Assembly: GCA_019638695.1 (NCBI GenBank)
Contig: JAHBTG010000005.1
Coordinates: forward strand, 1 to 64,000
Reading direction: 5' to 3'
DNA: 64,000 nt
Source of the DNA: Bacteroidota bacterium
GTDB lineage: Bacteria > Bacteroidota > Bacteroidia > J057 > JAJTIE01
Part shown: one piece after another, positions 8,246 through 17,854 of the stretch
Position numbering within the stretch: position 1 is the first letter of the stretch
Layout: each line of letters opens with the position of its first letter
Position numbers and translations under genes: made by a program
The notes under the pieces: model-generated
Databases searched by the model: none
What the model was told of the DNA's origin: nothing
What the model saw: only the letters and a program-made list of their open reading frames with translations

Positions 8246-9025
8246 TCAGTTTAGCTTCGCCTTATTCAGATCCCACTGGTTGAGCAGGGGCAGGGCGTGG
8301 TGGGCGGTGGCGTCTATCTCCACGGGGCATACGCTGACGTAGCTGTTGCGCAGGGCCCACTCGTCGGTGTCCTGGCCGTCATCCTGCAGGTGGAAGGCGC
8401 CCACCAGCCAGTAGTAGTCGTTGCCATACGGGTCCTTTCGCTTGTCGAACTCCTCCACCCAGCGGCCGGCGCTCTGGCGGGTGACCTTAATGCCCTTGAG
8501 CTCGGCAAGCGGCAGGGCGGGAATATTGACATTGAGGGCCACGGCAGGGGGCAACTGGTGGGTAAGGGCCATCTGCACCACCTCGCGCACCACTACTTTG
8601 GCTGCGGAGAAATCGGCCTCCAGGCTATAGTCCAGCAGGGAAAAGCCAATGGAGGGAATACCCTCCAGCACACCTTCCACCGCTGCGGACATGGTGCCGG
8701 AGTAGAACACGCTGATGCTGCTGTTACTGCCGTGGTTGATGCCGGAGACGATCAGGTCCGGCCGGACATCCATAAGTTCGCCCGTAGCCATCTTGATGCA
8801 ATCTACCGGGGTGCCGCTGGTCTGCCAGGCGGCAATGTCCGGCCCAAACTCCTTGTATTTCTTCACCCACAGGGGCTTGCCCACGCTGATGGCATGACCC
8901 ATACCACTCTGGGGTTTGTCCGGGGCCACCACGGTGATCTTGCCAAATCCCTTAACGGCTTCTACCAGTGCATGAATGCCGGGGGCAAAGATGCCGTCAT
9001 CGTTACAAACCAATATGTTGACCAT
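8246..9025 (-). CDS. surE: 5'/3'-nucleotidase SurE
   Basis: 259 residues with the SurE metal-binding and active-site motifs: NDDGI (residues 8-12), then PDKPQSGMG, and SGINHGSN with a following YSGTMSAAVEG. SurE removes phosphate from nucleoside monophosphates and often short polyphosphate in the cytoplasm, using a divalent metal. The start at 9025 puts NDDGI at its usual position. A near-match to the -7 box (TAGTTTCG, 9031-9038 on the minus strand) lies 5 nt upstream of the ATG. fabD follows 37 nt downstream. Confidence 0.95.
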   Translation of the reverse strand: MVNILVCNDDGIFAPGIHALVEAVKGFGKITVVAPDKPQSGMGHAISVGKPLWVKKYKEFGPDIAAWQTSGTPVDCIKMATGELMDVRPDLIVSGINHGSNSSISVFYSGTMSAAVEGVLEGIPSIGFSLLDYSLEADFSAAKVVVREVVQMALTHQLPPAVALNVNIPALPLAELKGIKVTRQSAGRWVEEFDKRKDPYGNDYYWLVGAFHLQDDGQDTDEWALRNSYVSVCPVEIDATAHHALPLLNQWDLNKAKLN

Positions 9026-9173
9026 AGGTGCGAAACTAATGGAAATCCCTTGACGGGTGGCAGGCCGCCGGGGGAATTATCTGCGGGCAGCCCCTATGGG
9101 CAAGGCATAGCCTGCGCTCCGCCCGGAGCCGGAAGTTACCCGGCCATGCGGCAGATCCCGGCCCCGGAGGGGA

Positions 9174-11249
9174 CTATTTGACAAACCGGATAATCAGGGC
9201 CTCAGCCAGCAGAAGCAGCAATACCCCCAGCAGGAAGTAACGCCAGAGAGGCATGCCTCCGGCCTGTTCTTCCACCTGCTTGCGCAAGACGGCCTCGTGG
9301 GCATCCAGCAGCGTAACAAAACCGGCGCCGGCCTCATCCAGGTATGCGCGCAGCTTGTCTGCCGGCAGGGTACGGAGGTCGCTCTCGGCAGCGGGCAGGT
9401 TAAAGCTGATCTTTTCCAGCGTGGTATCCCCGGACTGAATGTGCCAGCTACCGGCAGTTACGCCCGTGCGCTCAAAGTTGAGGAACGTCTGGCCGGCCTG
9501 CACATACTGGTCGGGCACCATGGAGAGGTTGCGGTCTTGCTGGGAGACCAGCCGGATGGATGTATTATCCCGGGCTTTCAGCTTGCGCAGCTGGAACTTG
9601 CCCAGTGTCTGGTACAGCTCCTGCCGGGCCATATGGTTGAGCAGCAAAGCGGTGCGATACAGCACGGGCACAAAGCTGGTTTTGAGCGGGAAGTCTGACC
9701 AGGTGAGTGAAGGATAGCTGGTGAATACACACAGCATACCGTCATCCACAGGCACCCGCACCAGGAAGGGTTTGCCCGACTGATCCTTAAGGGGTACGAA
9801 GTGTACGGCAGACTGGGTGGGCGCATAGGTGAAGATGCGGGAGATAGCGGGAGAGTCGAACTTGTCCTGCGCGCGCGCTTTGGCAAATACGCCCTCAAAC
9901 AGCACATCCTGCAGGTCCGGCATAGCCAGCGGCGTGGGGGTCCCATAGGTATGGAGCTTGCCAAAATTACCACCGCCCATGCGGCCCAGCAAGGTATTCA
10001 GGCTGGCAATATCCATTTTTTCCGAAGGCAACACCAGTAGTCCCCCACCCTGCCGCGTCCAGGTCTCCAGGCGGGTAGCCAGGCCGGCGCTGACCTCCGG
10101 CACACCGGCCATAATGATCATCGCATAGTCTTCCAGGCGCTTGCCGGGGAAATTGCGGGCATCCGTCTCTTCCAGTTTATACTGGCGGGTAAGCTGGCCA
10201 AAGAACAGGCGCAGGTACCTGGGGTCTTCTTCGCCCGTCACCAGCAGGATGCGGCTGTTGTCGGGTATATAGAACGAAAAATGACGGCGGTTGTCAAACT
10301 CCACGGCAGGGTCCTGCAATTCCACAAAAGCGCTCTGCCACCCGCGCTGGCTGGGCGTGAACACCATCTGCACCTCCCGGCTTTCCCCTGCGGGCACATC
10401 CACCTGGGATACGCCGGTGGCCTTGCCTTCCACCACCAGGCGCAGCGTAAGGCCGTTGGCAGGTTCTGTGCCATCGTTCTGCACCCGCAGGTTGAGTGTG
10501 GCAGGTTTGTCTTTTTCCAGCAAGGCGCCTTCGAATGCCAGCTCCGTGATATACAGGTTAGGCTGCGGACGGCCACCCACCGGCACAAAGGCTACCTGCA
10601 CGGCATCCGCCTCCAGGGCAGATGCAGACACGGTATCGGCCAGCACCGTCTGCTGCTGAAAATCACTGATAAAATAAAGGCGATGCAGGGGATTGGCCGC
10701 CTCGCTGAAATAGAGCCTGCGGTTGGCCAGGATCTCGGCATAGCCGACGGCCCTGTCGGCATAGTCCAGGCGGTCCAGTTGCAGGAACGCTTGTCCCTGG
10801 GGAGCAAAAGGCGCTCCCAAAGGCAGGTTACCGGTAGTATGCACCTGGAACTCCGCACTGCTGCCGTGGCTCTGGATGAGGGTATAGGCCAGCTTGCGGG
10901 CCTGCTCCAGGTAGTTGCCGCGTTCATCCTGCACACTCATGCTGCGGCTGTTGTCTATGATAATGACCACAGATGGGGTGCCGCCTCCTTTGGCAGCAGT
11001 ACCTGTCTCGCGGGGAATATAGGGGCCGGCAAACAGGCATATGAGCAGGGCAAAAAGAAGGAGGCGCGTGGCCAGCAGCAGGTATTGCTTGAGCTTGAGG
11101 CGGCGCTGCACCACCTCTGTCACCTGCCGCAGGAACAGCAGGTTGGAGAACAACAACCGGCGGGGCCTGCGAAAATTAAAGAGATGTACCAGTATGGGTA
11201 TAGCCAGTGCCAGCAAAAACCAGAGAACCCAAGGGTATTGAAAATGCAT
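9174..11249 (-). CDS. BatA-type VWA-domain membrane protein
   Basis: 691 residues. The N-terminus is the BatA/aerotolerance-regulator domain: a first helix with PWVLWFLLALAIPILVHLFNF, then RRPRRLLFSNLLFLR, then a second helix ending FAGPYIP. A von Willebrand factor A domain follows, with a MIDAS-like DNSRSMS near residues 98-104, then a beta-sandwich region (about 235-315) and a further alpha/beta domain. A last helix (WRYFLLGVLLLLLAEALII) is close to the C-terminus. The large central part should face the periplasm. Bat proteins usually sit beside a MoxR ATPase; none is present here, so this is a stand-alone member of the kind common in Bacteroidota. The function is not established. Confidence 0.85.
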   Translation of the reverse strand: MHFQYPWVLWFLLALAIPILVHLFNFRRPRRLLFSNLLFLRQVTEVVQRRLKLKQYLLLATRLLLFALLICLFAGPYIPRETGTAAKGGGTPSVVIIIDNSRSMSVQDERGNYLEQARKLAYTLIQSHGSSAEFQVHTTGNLPLGAPFAPQGQAFLQLDRLDYADRAVGYAEILANRRLYFSEAANPLHRLYFISDFQQQTVLADTVSASALEADAVQVAFVPVGGRPQPNLYITELAFEGALLEKDKPATLNLRVQNDGTEPANGLTLRLVVEGKATGVSQVDVPAGESREVQMVFTPSQRGWQSAFVELQDPAVEFDNRRHFSFYIPDNSRILLVTGEEDPRYLRLFFGQLTRQYKLEETDARNFPGKRLEDYAMIIMAGVPEVSAGLATRLETWTRQGGGLLVLPSEKMDIASLNTLLGRMGGGNFGKLHTYGTPTPLAMPDLQDVLFEGVFAKARAQDKFDSPAISRIFTYAPTQSAVHFVPLKDQSGKPFLVRVPVDDGMLCVFTSYPSLTWSDFPLKTSFVPVLYRTALLLNHMARQELYQTLGKFQLRKLKARDNTSIRLVSQQDRNLSMVPDQYVQAGQTFLNFERTGVTAGSWHIQSGDTTLEKISFNLPAAESDLRTLPADKLRAYLDEAGAGFVTLLDAHEAVLRKQVEEQAGGMPLWRYFLLGVLLLLLAEALIIRFVK

Positions 11250-11253
11250 GTCG

Positions 11254-11261
11254 CAAAGTTA
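11254..11261 (-). promoter_or_regulatory. -7 box TAACTTTG, 4 nt from the start codon
   Basis: CAAAGTTA on the plus strand reads TAACTTTG on the minus strand and matches TAnnTTTG. Only 4 nt separate it from the ATG of the BatA/VWA gene (11249), so transcription would begin at or near the start codon. Confidence 0.55.
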
Positions 11262-11329
11262 GCGGAAAGGCAATGGTGCGGGCATACTGCCGGGGCATTG
11301 CGCAAATAACTAACGGCAAAAAGGGTGGC

Positions 11330-13132
11330 TTATTTCAGCTCTGTGCGTAAAACGCCTCCTTTGCGGGAACGATATTCCAGCGTCCAGGGGCCTTTTCCCC
11401 TAACGATCCAGCGAAGGGTAACCTTGCCCATGCCCGGCACTGCGGATACCAGCAGGCGGTCCGCCTCCGGGGATTCCGGGATGCTGACCAGGCCCAGGTC
11501 AGGGTTGGTAATCACCAGGCCGCTCAATACCTGACCGTTACCTGTGAGGGTAACCACATCCGGCGCGGTCATGCGGTGATGGATCTCATGTGCACTGCGG
11601 GTGGGGGTCAAACGGTCATTCAGGATCGTAACGGTCAGTTCCGTCAGTCCGCCCCCCAGGTCTTTGCTTTGCACAGCCTGCACCTGCAGCCGGGGGGTAT
11701 TCCAGGCATGGTAAAGCATAAAGGCGGTATTACGATGGCATTCCTCCTCCAGCTGAAAGCCGGGGTTGATGCGCATGAACTGCTTCTTGAACCCGCCTAC
11801 TTCTATGTCGCCATACTGCGGGTGCTTGTAGGGAGTCCAGTCCACAAAGGCTTCGTTCAGCAGCAGGTATTTGTCAAAAATATGCTGGCTCTCTTCGTCG
11901 GTAAACCATCCGCCGGGCAGGGTGCGGCCAAACCACACAAAGGAGTTATACAACTCCCCGGTAAAGCTGTAAATACCCTGCGCGCCCCACATCCAGTCGG
12001 TCTGGCCGCCATACACTTGGTAAAGGTCTTCATAGGTATTGATATAGCGATAGCCGGGCATAAGGCTCTCTCCCAGTTTGCCCAGGGCATCGTATACAGC
12101 CACATCCTGCGCATTATAGGCAGGCGCATCTTCCTTGTTACCGGGCCCGCGCAGCAGCATGCCCCCGGTATTGTGGAAAGACATGGCGCCCGATATGTTG
12201 GGGTGGGCGCGGATGAAATCGGCAACGGCGCGGTTCTCAGGCAAGCTCAGCGGATACTTATCCGCACCGCCCTGTATCATACGCGGCTGCCATATCCAGG
12301 GCCAGTCGCGGTTGGGGTCGATATAGCCGGGACCATCTTCGTTGACACTGCCGTCGCCGTCATTGTCAACGCCTTCGTAGCCCAGGATCTCCCATCCGCC
12401 AAACTGGTCGGCAGGGGCTTGTAGCATGCGGCGGGGATTGGCAGGATCGGGGTAGAACCGGCCGGTGGGACTTTTGCGCCGCATCAGGGTTATATGGCCA
12501 TCTCCATTGAGGTCGTCAGACCCATCCTCATCCACCTTGCCATCCCGGTCGTCATCGCGCGGCTGCAGGCCCGTGCGGGGAGAATGCGTATTGTTGGCCC
12601 GGGAGATAAAATGGTCCCGGCCGTCGGGGTTGGTAGTAGGCACCAGGTAGAAGGTCTTCTCCCTGAGCAGCTGCCGGATGTAGGCACTCTGGCCATGCAT
12701 CTCGGTAAGATACCAGGCGAGGTACAATACCACTTCACTGGCCTGCACCTCATTGCTGTGAATATTGCCGTCTACGTAGTAAGCAGGCTTCTCTTCAGGG
12801 GTTCCCACCGAAAAATCGGTAATCGTCAGGCACCACAGGTCCTTACCCTCATGGCTCTTCCCTATGACGGTGCGCTTCACAAGAGCCGGCCAGGTCTGGG
12901 CCATCTGCAGCAGATAGCCGGCCAACGCATCCGTATTGTGGTAGCGGTTCCAGGGAATGACCACCCTGGGTTGTGCGGGCGTGCCCATAGCCTGGAGAAT
13001 GCCGCTGCTTGCAGACTGAGCAGAACCGGCTTGCGCACAGGCGTTATATACACTGCCAGGTATGCCGCAGCAAACAACACTCCACAGCAGGCCGAGTTGC
13101 AATAAGAACTTATATGCAAACGGCGCATTCAT
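11330..13132 (-). CDS. Secreted M14-family zinc carboxypeptidase
   Basis: 600 residues with a signal peptide (hydrophobic to about residue 25, likely cut near ACAQA). Zinc ligands fit the M14 pattern: H125 and E128 in GNIHSNE and H320 in SFHNTGG. The substrate-binding arginine fits DPNRDWP (N274-R275), and the catalytic glutamate is E393 in FTGELYN. Two acidic inserts rich in D-x-D-x-D-G (about 193-212 and 256-268) look like calcium-binding loops. A C-terminal beta domain (from about 500) follows. It should trim peptides outside the cytoplasm; specificity cannot be told. It starts 4 nt after the secDF stop, so it is cotranscribed with secDF. Confidence 0.9.
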   Translation of the reverse strand: MNAPFAYKFLLQLGLLWSVVCCGIPGSVYNACAQAGSAQSASSGILQAMGTPAQPRVVIPWNRYHNTDALAGYLLQMAQTWPALVKRTVIGKSHEGKDLWCLTITDFSVGTPEEKPAYYVDGNIHSNEVQASEVVLYLAWYLTEMHGQSAYIRQLLREKTFYLVPTTNPDGRDHFISRANNTHSPRTGLQPRDDDRDGKVDEDGSDDLNGDGHITLMRRKSPTGRFYPDPANPRRMLQAPADQFGGWEILGYEGVDNDGDGSVNEDGPGYIDPNRDWPWIWQPRMIQGGADKYPLSLPENRAVADFIRAHPNISGAMSFHNTGGMLLRGPGNKEDAPAYNAQDVAVYDALGKLGESLMPGYRYINTYEDLYQVYGGQTDWMWGAQGIYSFTGELYNSFVWFGRTLPGGWFTDEESQHIFDKYLLLNEAFVDWTPYKHPQYGDIEVGGFKKQFMRINPGFQLEEECHRNTAFMLYHAWNTPRLQVQAVQSKDLGGGLTELTVTILNDRLTPTRSAHEIHHRMTAPDVVTLTGNGQVLSGLVITNPDLGLVSIPESPEADRLLVSAVPGMGKVTLRWIVRGKGPWTLEYRSRKGGVLRTELK

Positions 13133-13136
13133 GGAT

Positions 13137-16022
13137 CTAGCGGGCGGCAGCTACCGGGGCTTTTTCTTTCTTGCGCTGGGCCTCGCGTTTTTCGGTAGCG
13201 AGGATGAAATCCAGCGACACGGGCGTAGCCACAATGATAGAACTGAAAGTACCAATAATAATGCCCAGTATCATGGAAAGCATGAATGCCTGCAACACCT
13301 CGCCTGCAAAGAAGAACAGGATGAGCGCAGAGAGGATGGTTGTACAACTCGTTACGATGGTACGGCTGAAGGTTTCATTCACGGCCTCGTTAAACAACAC
13401 GGGCATGGGTACCTTAGTTTTGTCTTCCCGCACCCGCTCCCGGATACGGTCAAACACGATCACGGTATCATTGATAGTATAACCGATAACGGTGAGAATA
13501 GCGCCCACAAAGGTGAGATCCACTTCTGCATTGAACGGCAGGTTCTCTACCTGGCCCAGCAACGCAAATACGCCCAGTACCACAATGACGTTAAATGCCA
13601 GGCTTACGACTGCGCCCATTCCATATTGCCAGCGCTGGAAGCGCAGGAAAATGTAGAGGAACATGACAACCAGTGACAGGATCACGGACAACTGAGCGGC
13701 ATCCTTGATGTCTTTTACCACGGTAGGACCCACTTTGGAGCTTTGTATGATGACGGGATTCGCATCCTTAAAGTTAGCCAGACCTGCCTGGGTAGCCGCC
13801 AGCACTTTGTCATCGGCATCTTCATCGATCAGGTAGGCGGTGGCAATCATCACCTGGTTCTTACCGGATATGGCCTTGATCTGGGGCATCTCATTGCTAT
13901 AGGCCTTGCCCATATCCTCGCGAAGCTGGTCCACCATTTCGGAAGAAACCGGCTTGCTGAACTCTACAGTATACTGACGGCCGCCGCGGAAATCTACCCC
14001 AAACTTGAAGCCCAGCACCAGCACCGCCACCAGGGAGGCCGCCGCAAGCGCGCCGGTAACCAGGTAAGCTTTTTTGCGGTTGGGAATGACGCTGAGCTTG
14101 GTCTTCTGGAAGAAGTTGGTCATATACAGGCTGCCGAAGCTCATAGGCTTGGCATTGGGCCGGTTGGTCACATAATCCAGCAGCAGGCGGGTAACCAGCA
14201 GCGCAGAAATGAGCGTGGTGCCAATGCCGATAATCAAGGTAACGGCAAAACCCTGGATAGGACCTGTACCGAATACGAAGAGGATCACACCGATAAGCAG
14301 TGTCGTAATGTTACCGTCTACAATAGCAGACAGCGCACCTTTGAAGCCGGCGGTCAGCGAGGCTTTGGAAGAGCGGCCTGCAGCCAGTTCCTCCCGCACC
14401 CGCTCATAAATGAGTACATTGGAGTCTACGGCCATGGCCATAGTCAACACAATACCGGCAATACCAGGCAGGGTAAGCACTACATTGAGCGCCGCACACA
14501 CCCCTATCAGGAAGAACAAGTTCACCAGCAGGGCTATGTTGGCAATCATACCGGCCTTGCGGTAGTATGCCCACATAAAGAGCAGGACCACGGCAAAACC
14601 CAGCAGGAAGGAAATGAGGCCGCGGTTCACGGTTTCTTTACCCAAAGAGGGTCCTACAACTTCTTCCCCCACGATGCGGGCAGGCGCAGGCAACTTGCCC
14701 GCTTTGAGGATATTGGCAAGGTCAGTAGCTTCCTCAGGGGTAAAGTTGCCGGTAATCTGGCTGCTGCCGTTGGCAATGACGCTTTGCACGACGGGGTAGG
14801 TATACACCAGGCCGTCCAATACCACGGCAATGCTCTTGTTCAGGTACTCGGTGGTCATCTGGCGCCATTTTTTGGTACCATCCGAGTTCATGTTCATGGT
14901 CACCATGTACTGGTTGTTCTCATCCTGACCGGAACGGGTATCGTTGATGGCATCCCCTGTAATGGGCGCTTCATTCTCGGGGTTCACCTTCAGGGCCACC
15001 AGTTCATACATCTGGGTCTCTGAGCGCATCTTGGCGGTCCAGGCAAAGCGGATCTGGCCTTCTGGCAGGATGCCCTTGGCCACATCCGAGCGGAGCATGG
15101 CATTTACCTTGCTGGTATCGGCTTCTTTGGCATAACCCATCAACGGAGAGTTCTTGCCGGGGCTCTGAGGCTGCGCCAGCAGGCCCAGCAGCGGGTTTTC
15201 CTTGCGGAACTTCTCTGCCTGCTGCTCCTGTGTAAGGTTACTGTCTGCAGCGGCAGTAGTGGCGGTAGAATCCTTGCGGGTAGAATCCCCTGCAGCCAGT
15301 TTCTGCTCACCCTTCAGGCTATTGTTGATCTGGATCAGGTAAGGATAGGCTTCTTCCAGGGTATAGGTGGGCCAGAACTCCAGGCGTGCGGTGTTCTTGA
15401 GCAGCTTGCGCACGCGCTCCACGTCTTTCACCCCTGGTAGCTCCACCATAATGCGGTTGGTACCGGTCACTTTCTGAATATTGGCAGAAGCCACCCCAAA
15501 CTGGTCCACCCGTTTACGGATCACGGTGAAAGCATTCTCGATAGCTGTATCCGATTCGGACTTGATCTTGGCCACGACCTCTTCGTCGGTAGTGTTATAG
15601 CTCATGCCTTCTCCGCCAAAATAGGCCGCCAGCTTGACGCCAGGCTTGCGTGCACGCAGCTCCTTAACGAATATGTCTACAAAATCGCCTTTCTCCTTAG
15701 CTTGCAGCTTGCGGGTGGCATTGAGGGCCGCCACGAAAGTGGTGTCTGCATTGCGACCGGCCATAGCGAGGATGAGTTCATCCACACCTATCTCCATAGT
15801 CACATACATCCCCCCCTGCAAGTCCAGGCCCAGGCCCAGGCTGCGGTTCACAGCGGCCTGATAGGCTTCATAGTTCTGCTCCAGGTAGGTTGCACGGCTT
15901 GAATCCGGCAGGGCAGCCATTTCTGCGTCCATGCCCAAACGCTCATAGGTATAGAAGATGTTCCAGGCGCTGATCGCCGCAAACACTATGAGGAGCCACA
16001 ATACAAGGTTTTTCTGCTTCAT
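13137..16022 (-). CDS. secDF: Fused protein translocase SecDF
   Basis: 961 residues joining SecD and SecF in one chain, as is usual in Bacteroidota. The SecD half starts with a membrane helix and has GLGLDLQGGMYVTMEI near 62-77, a large periplasmic P1 region and then six-helix bundle segments with ANILKAGKLPAPA. The SecF half has KFGVDFRGGRQYTVEF near 690-705 and TINDTVIVFDRIRE near the end. The complex uses proton flow to pull exported proteins through SecYEG. Transcription probably starts at the promoter near 16063-16091. The M14 peptidase gene is 4 nt downstream, so export and an exported peptidase share an mRNA. Confidence 0.96.
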   Translation of the reverse strand: MKQKNLVLWLLIVFAAISAWNIFYTYERLGMDAEMAALPDSSRATYLEQNYEAYQAAVNRSLGLGLDLQGGMYVTMEIGVDELILAMAGRNADTTFVAALNATRKLQAKEKGDFVDIFVKELRARKPGVKLAAYFGGEGMSYNTTDEEVVAKIKSESDTAIENAFTVIRKRVDQFGVASANIQKVTGTNRIMVELPGVKDVERVRKLLKNTARLEFWPTYTLEEAYPYLIQINNSLKGEQKLAAGDSTRKDSTATTAAADSNLTQEQQAEKFRKENPLLGLLAQPQSPGKNSPLMGYAKEADTSKVNAMLRSDVAKGILPEGQIRFAWTAKMRSETQMYELVALKVNPENEAPITGDAINDTRSGQDENNQYMVTMNMNSDGTKKWRQMTTEYLNKSIAVVLDGLVYTYPVVQSVIANGSSQITGNFTPEEATDLANILKAGKLPAPARIVGEEVVGPSLGKETVNRGLISFLLGFAVVLLFMWAYYRKAGMIANIALLVNLFFLIGVCAALNVVLTLPGIAGIVLTMAMAVDSNVLIYERVREELAAGRSSKASLTAGFKGALSAIVDGNITTLLIGVILFVFGTGPIQGFAVTLIIGIGTTLISALLVTRLLLDYVTNRPNAKPMSFGSLYMTNFFQKTKLSVIPNRKKAYLVTGALAAASLVAVLVLGFKFGVDFRGGRQYTVEFSKPVSSEMVDQLREDMGKAYSNEMPQIKAISGKNQVMIATAYLIDEDADDKVLAATQAGLANFKDANPVIIQSSKVGPTVVKDIKDAAQLSVILSLVVMFLYIFLRFQRWQYGMGAVVSLAFNVIVVLGVFALLGQVENLPFNAEVDLTFVGAILTVIGYTINDTVIVFDRIRERVREDKTKVPMPVLFNEAVNETFSRTIVTSCTTILSALILFFFAGEVLQAFMLSMILGIIIGTFSSIIVATPVSLDFILATEKREAQRKKEKAPVAAAR

Positions 16023-16062
16023 GATGGGTTCCTTTACGGAATGACCTTTTTAAAGTGAGGTG

Positions 16063-16091
16063 CAAATTTAAGAGGATTTCGTTCCTGTCAA
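16063..16091 (-). promoter_or_regulatory. Promoter of secDF
   Basis: On the minus strand, TTG (16091-16089), 18 nt, then TAAATTTG (16070-16063). This fits the Bacteroidota layout of a -33 TTG and a -7 TAnnTTTG. The box is 40 nt upstream of the ATG at 16022. Confidence 0.65.
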
Positions 16092-16102
16092 CAGTTATTT
16101 TA

Positions 16103-17767
16103 TCATTCCCGTGGGGAAATGACCGTGATATAGCACCCATTGTGCCCATTTTGGGTAAGGGGACTGTATTCTATTTCTGCACCCGTGGTATACGCATAAG
16201 TATACACGATCTTGTAGTCTGCCAGCTGCCCGGGCAGCGCCTGAGCACCCACTCCCTGCATGGCATAGTTCCAGGCGGCAGCATCCAGGGGGGTGCGGTG
16301 GCTAAAGAACAGGTAATATAACGGTTGCCTGGGTTGCGGGGGGTGTATGACCGGCAACGCCTCCCTCCGCACAAAATGCGTATCCCGTATCTCATAGCGC
16401 TGCGCCAGAGTTTGCACAAAAGTAGGTTGCTGGCTCCAGTAATAGGTATAGACGGTTTGCGGCTGGTAGGTTTCCACCAGGGCTGTCAGCCTGCCCGGCT
16501 GAAACGCATCCTGCCGCTGCAGCCGCTCCTGCGCATAATAAGCGATGAATCCCCAGCCATGCGGAACCAGCAAGACCAGGAGTACAGCAGCAGATATCCT
16601 GCAGCTACGGAGCCAGGAAGCCAGCTGTGCGATACCTGCCACTACCAGCAAAATAAAGAGCGGGCTCCATAACATGGAATGCCGGGTGGGACTGTAGCTA
16701 AACCTGCCCGCCAGCACAAATAATGCCCAGCCCATAGCAGCAAGGCCTGTCCACAGCAGGTAGCGGCGCAAGACGGCCGAACGGCTGGTGAACAAATATC
16801 CTGCCCCCAAGGCAGCACAGGCAAGTAATAGTGCAGCTTGTAATGCTGCCAGACTGGTACCGGGAGGAGCGCTGCCCAGCAGCCCCTGCACCACATGCCA
16901 GGTATTGAGCGTCCAGAATTCCACAAAATACCAGGGGTTATCCGAGAACATCGCCCAATTGAAGACAAACTCCTGGTGCAACCCGGCATTCCAGTTGATG
17001 CCCCTACCCATCAGATCTGAGAACAGCAAACGCTTGATTAACGGATGTATAGCTCCTATAAAAACGAGCAGAGCAAACCCCAGCCATTTCAGTTGCTGCG
17101 GGCGGCGCAAAGCCTGCCATTGCCCCCGGTAACTGACCCATACAAACGCCGGGAACAAGGCAATGACCTGGTAGGTCTGATAGAATGCAAAGGCAAACCC
17201 CAGCCATAGCCACAGTTGCGCCCGGAAGCTCAGCCGGCCCCGGCCGGCAAACCCCAGCGACAACCCCAGCACCAGCAACCCGGCCAGCTGGCTGTAAGCA
17301 TAAGGCGTCATCTGCTGGCTATAAATGATATTCTCCCAGGAGAACAGCATCCAGCCGCCGGCGAGCCACCCGCCCCAGGCCCCCAGCTGCGGAAATAGCA
17401 CACGGGCCAGCACTGCCGTGAGCAGGACCAGGAGTATGCCTGCCAGCGCATTGGGGAAACGGCCCCAGAACAGCGTATCGCGGTAATCCTTTGCCAGCCA
17501 CACAAAGGCGGCACTAGCATAGCCCCCAAAAGGGGCATAGGTACTGGTAGCAAACACCCGGTATCCCGCCTCATTCCAGGCATCCAGGGTAGCGATCAGG
17601 CCCGTCTCGGCCTGCTTACGGGCATACATATCCTGTATACGCTCTGCCACCAGGAAATCATCCACATGGGAAAAATGCCAGGCCAGTTCATGAAAACGGG
17701 TGAACCCCGCCAGTAACAGCAACGGCAGCAGCCACAGGGATCTACGCAGCAGGTTCCGTATTTTCAT
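16103..17767 (-). CDS. GT39-like polytopic membrane glycosyltransferase
   Basis: About 554 residues with ten or more hydrophobic helices and a C-terminal soluble domain (from about residue 415). The first periplasmic loop carries the paired acidic residues HFSHVDDFLVAERIQD, as in ArnT/PMT-type (GT-C) transferases. It is followed by RFPNALAGILLVLL and a Q-Q-T-P-Y sequence typical of Bacteroidota members. These enzymes usually move a sugar from a polyprenyl-phosphate donor to a periplasmic acceptor; the donor is unknown. An in-frame TTG at 17776 is possible, but the ATG at 17767 is preferred. It is downstream of the groEL terminator and unlinked to the 1-5 kb polysaccharide module. Confidence 0.75.
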   Translation of the reverse strand: MKIRNLLRRSLWLLPLLLLAGFTRFHELAWHFSHVDDFLVAERIQDMYARKQAETGLIATLDAWNEAGYRVFATSTYAPFGGYASAAFVWLAKDYRDTLFWGRFPNALAGILLVLLTAVLARVLFPQLGAWGGWLAGGWMLFSWENIIYSQQMTPYAYSQLAGLLVLGLSLGFAGRGRLSFRAQLWLWLGFAFAFYQTYQVIALFPAFVWVSYRGQWQALRRPQQLKWLGFALLVFIGAIHPLIKRLLFSDLMGRGINWNAGLHQEFVFNWAMFSDNPWYFVEFWTLNTWHVVQGLLGSAPPGTSLAALQAALLLACAALGAGYLFTSRSAVLRRYLLWTGLAAMGWALFVLAGRFSYSPTRHSMLWSPLFILLVVAGIAQLASWLRSCRISAAVLLVLLVPHGWGFIAYYAQERLQRQDAFQPGRLTALVETYQPQTVYTYYWSQQPTFVQTLAQRYEIRDTHFVRREALPVIHPPQPRQPLYYLFFSHRTPLDAAAWNYAMQGVGAQALPGQLADYKIVYTYAYTTGAEIEYSPLTQNGHNGCYITVISPRE

Positions 17768-17782
17768 GACCCGCAATTTGGC

Positions 17783-17812
17783 AAAAAAAAGAGGCGGATA
17801 AACTCCGCCTCT
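17783..17812 (-). terminator. Rho-independent terminator of groES-groEL
   Basis: On the minus strand, a 9-bp stem AGAGGCGGA/TCCGCCTCT with a 5-nt loop is followed by a run of T (plus-strand A at 17783-17789). It lies 43 nt after the groEL stop and just before the start of the GT39-like gene. Confidence 0.9.
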
Positions 17813-17854
17813 TCTGCTTTTGATTGTAATGATAACGTAAACGACCGGGAGGGA

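Noticed and set aside
13743-15023. 426-residue plus-strand ORF
   Set aside because: Lies fully antisense within secDF; His/Gln/Gly-rich composition is the mark of a shadow frame.
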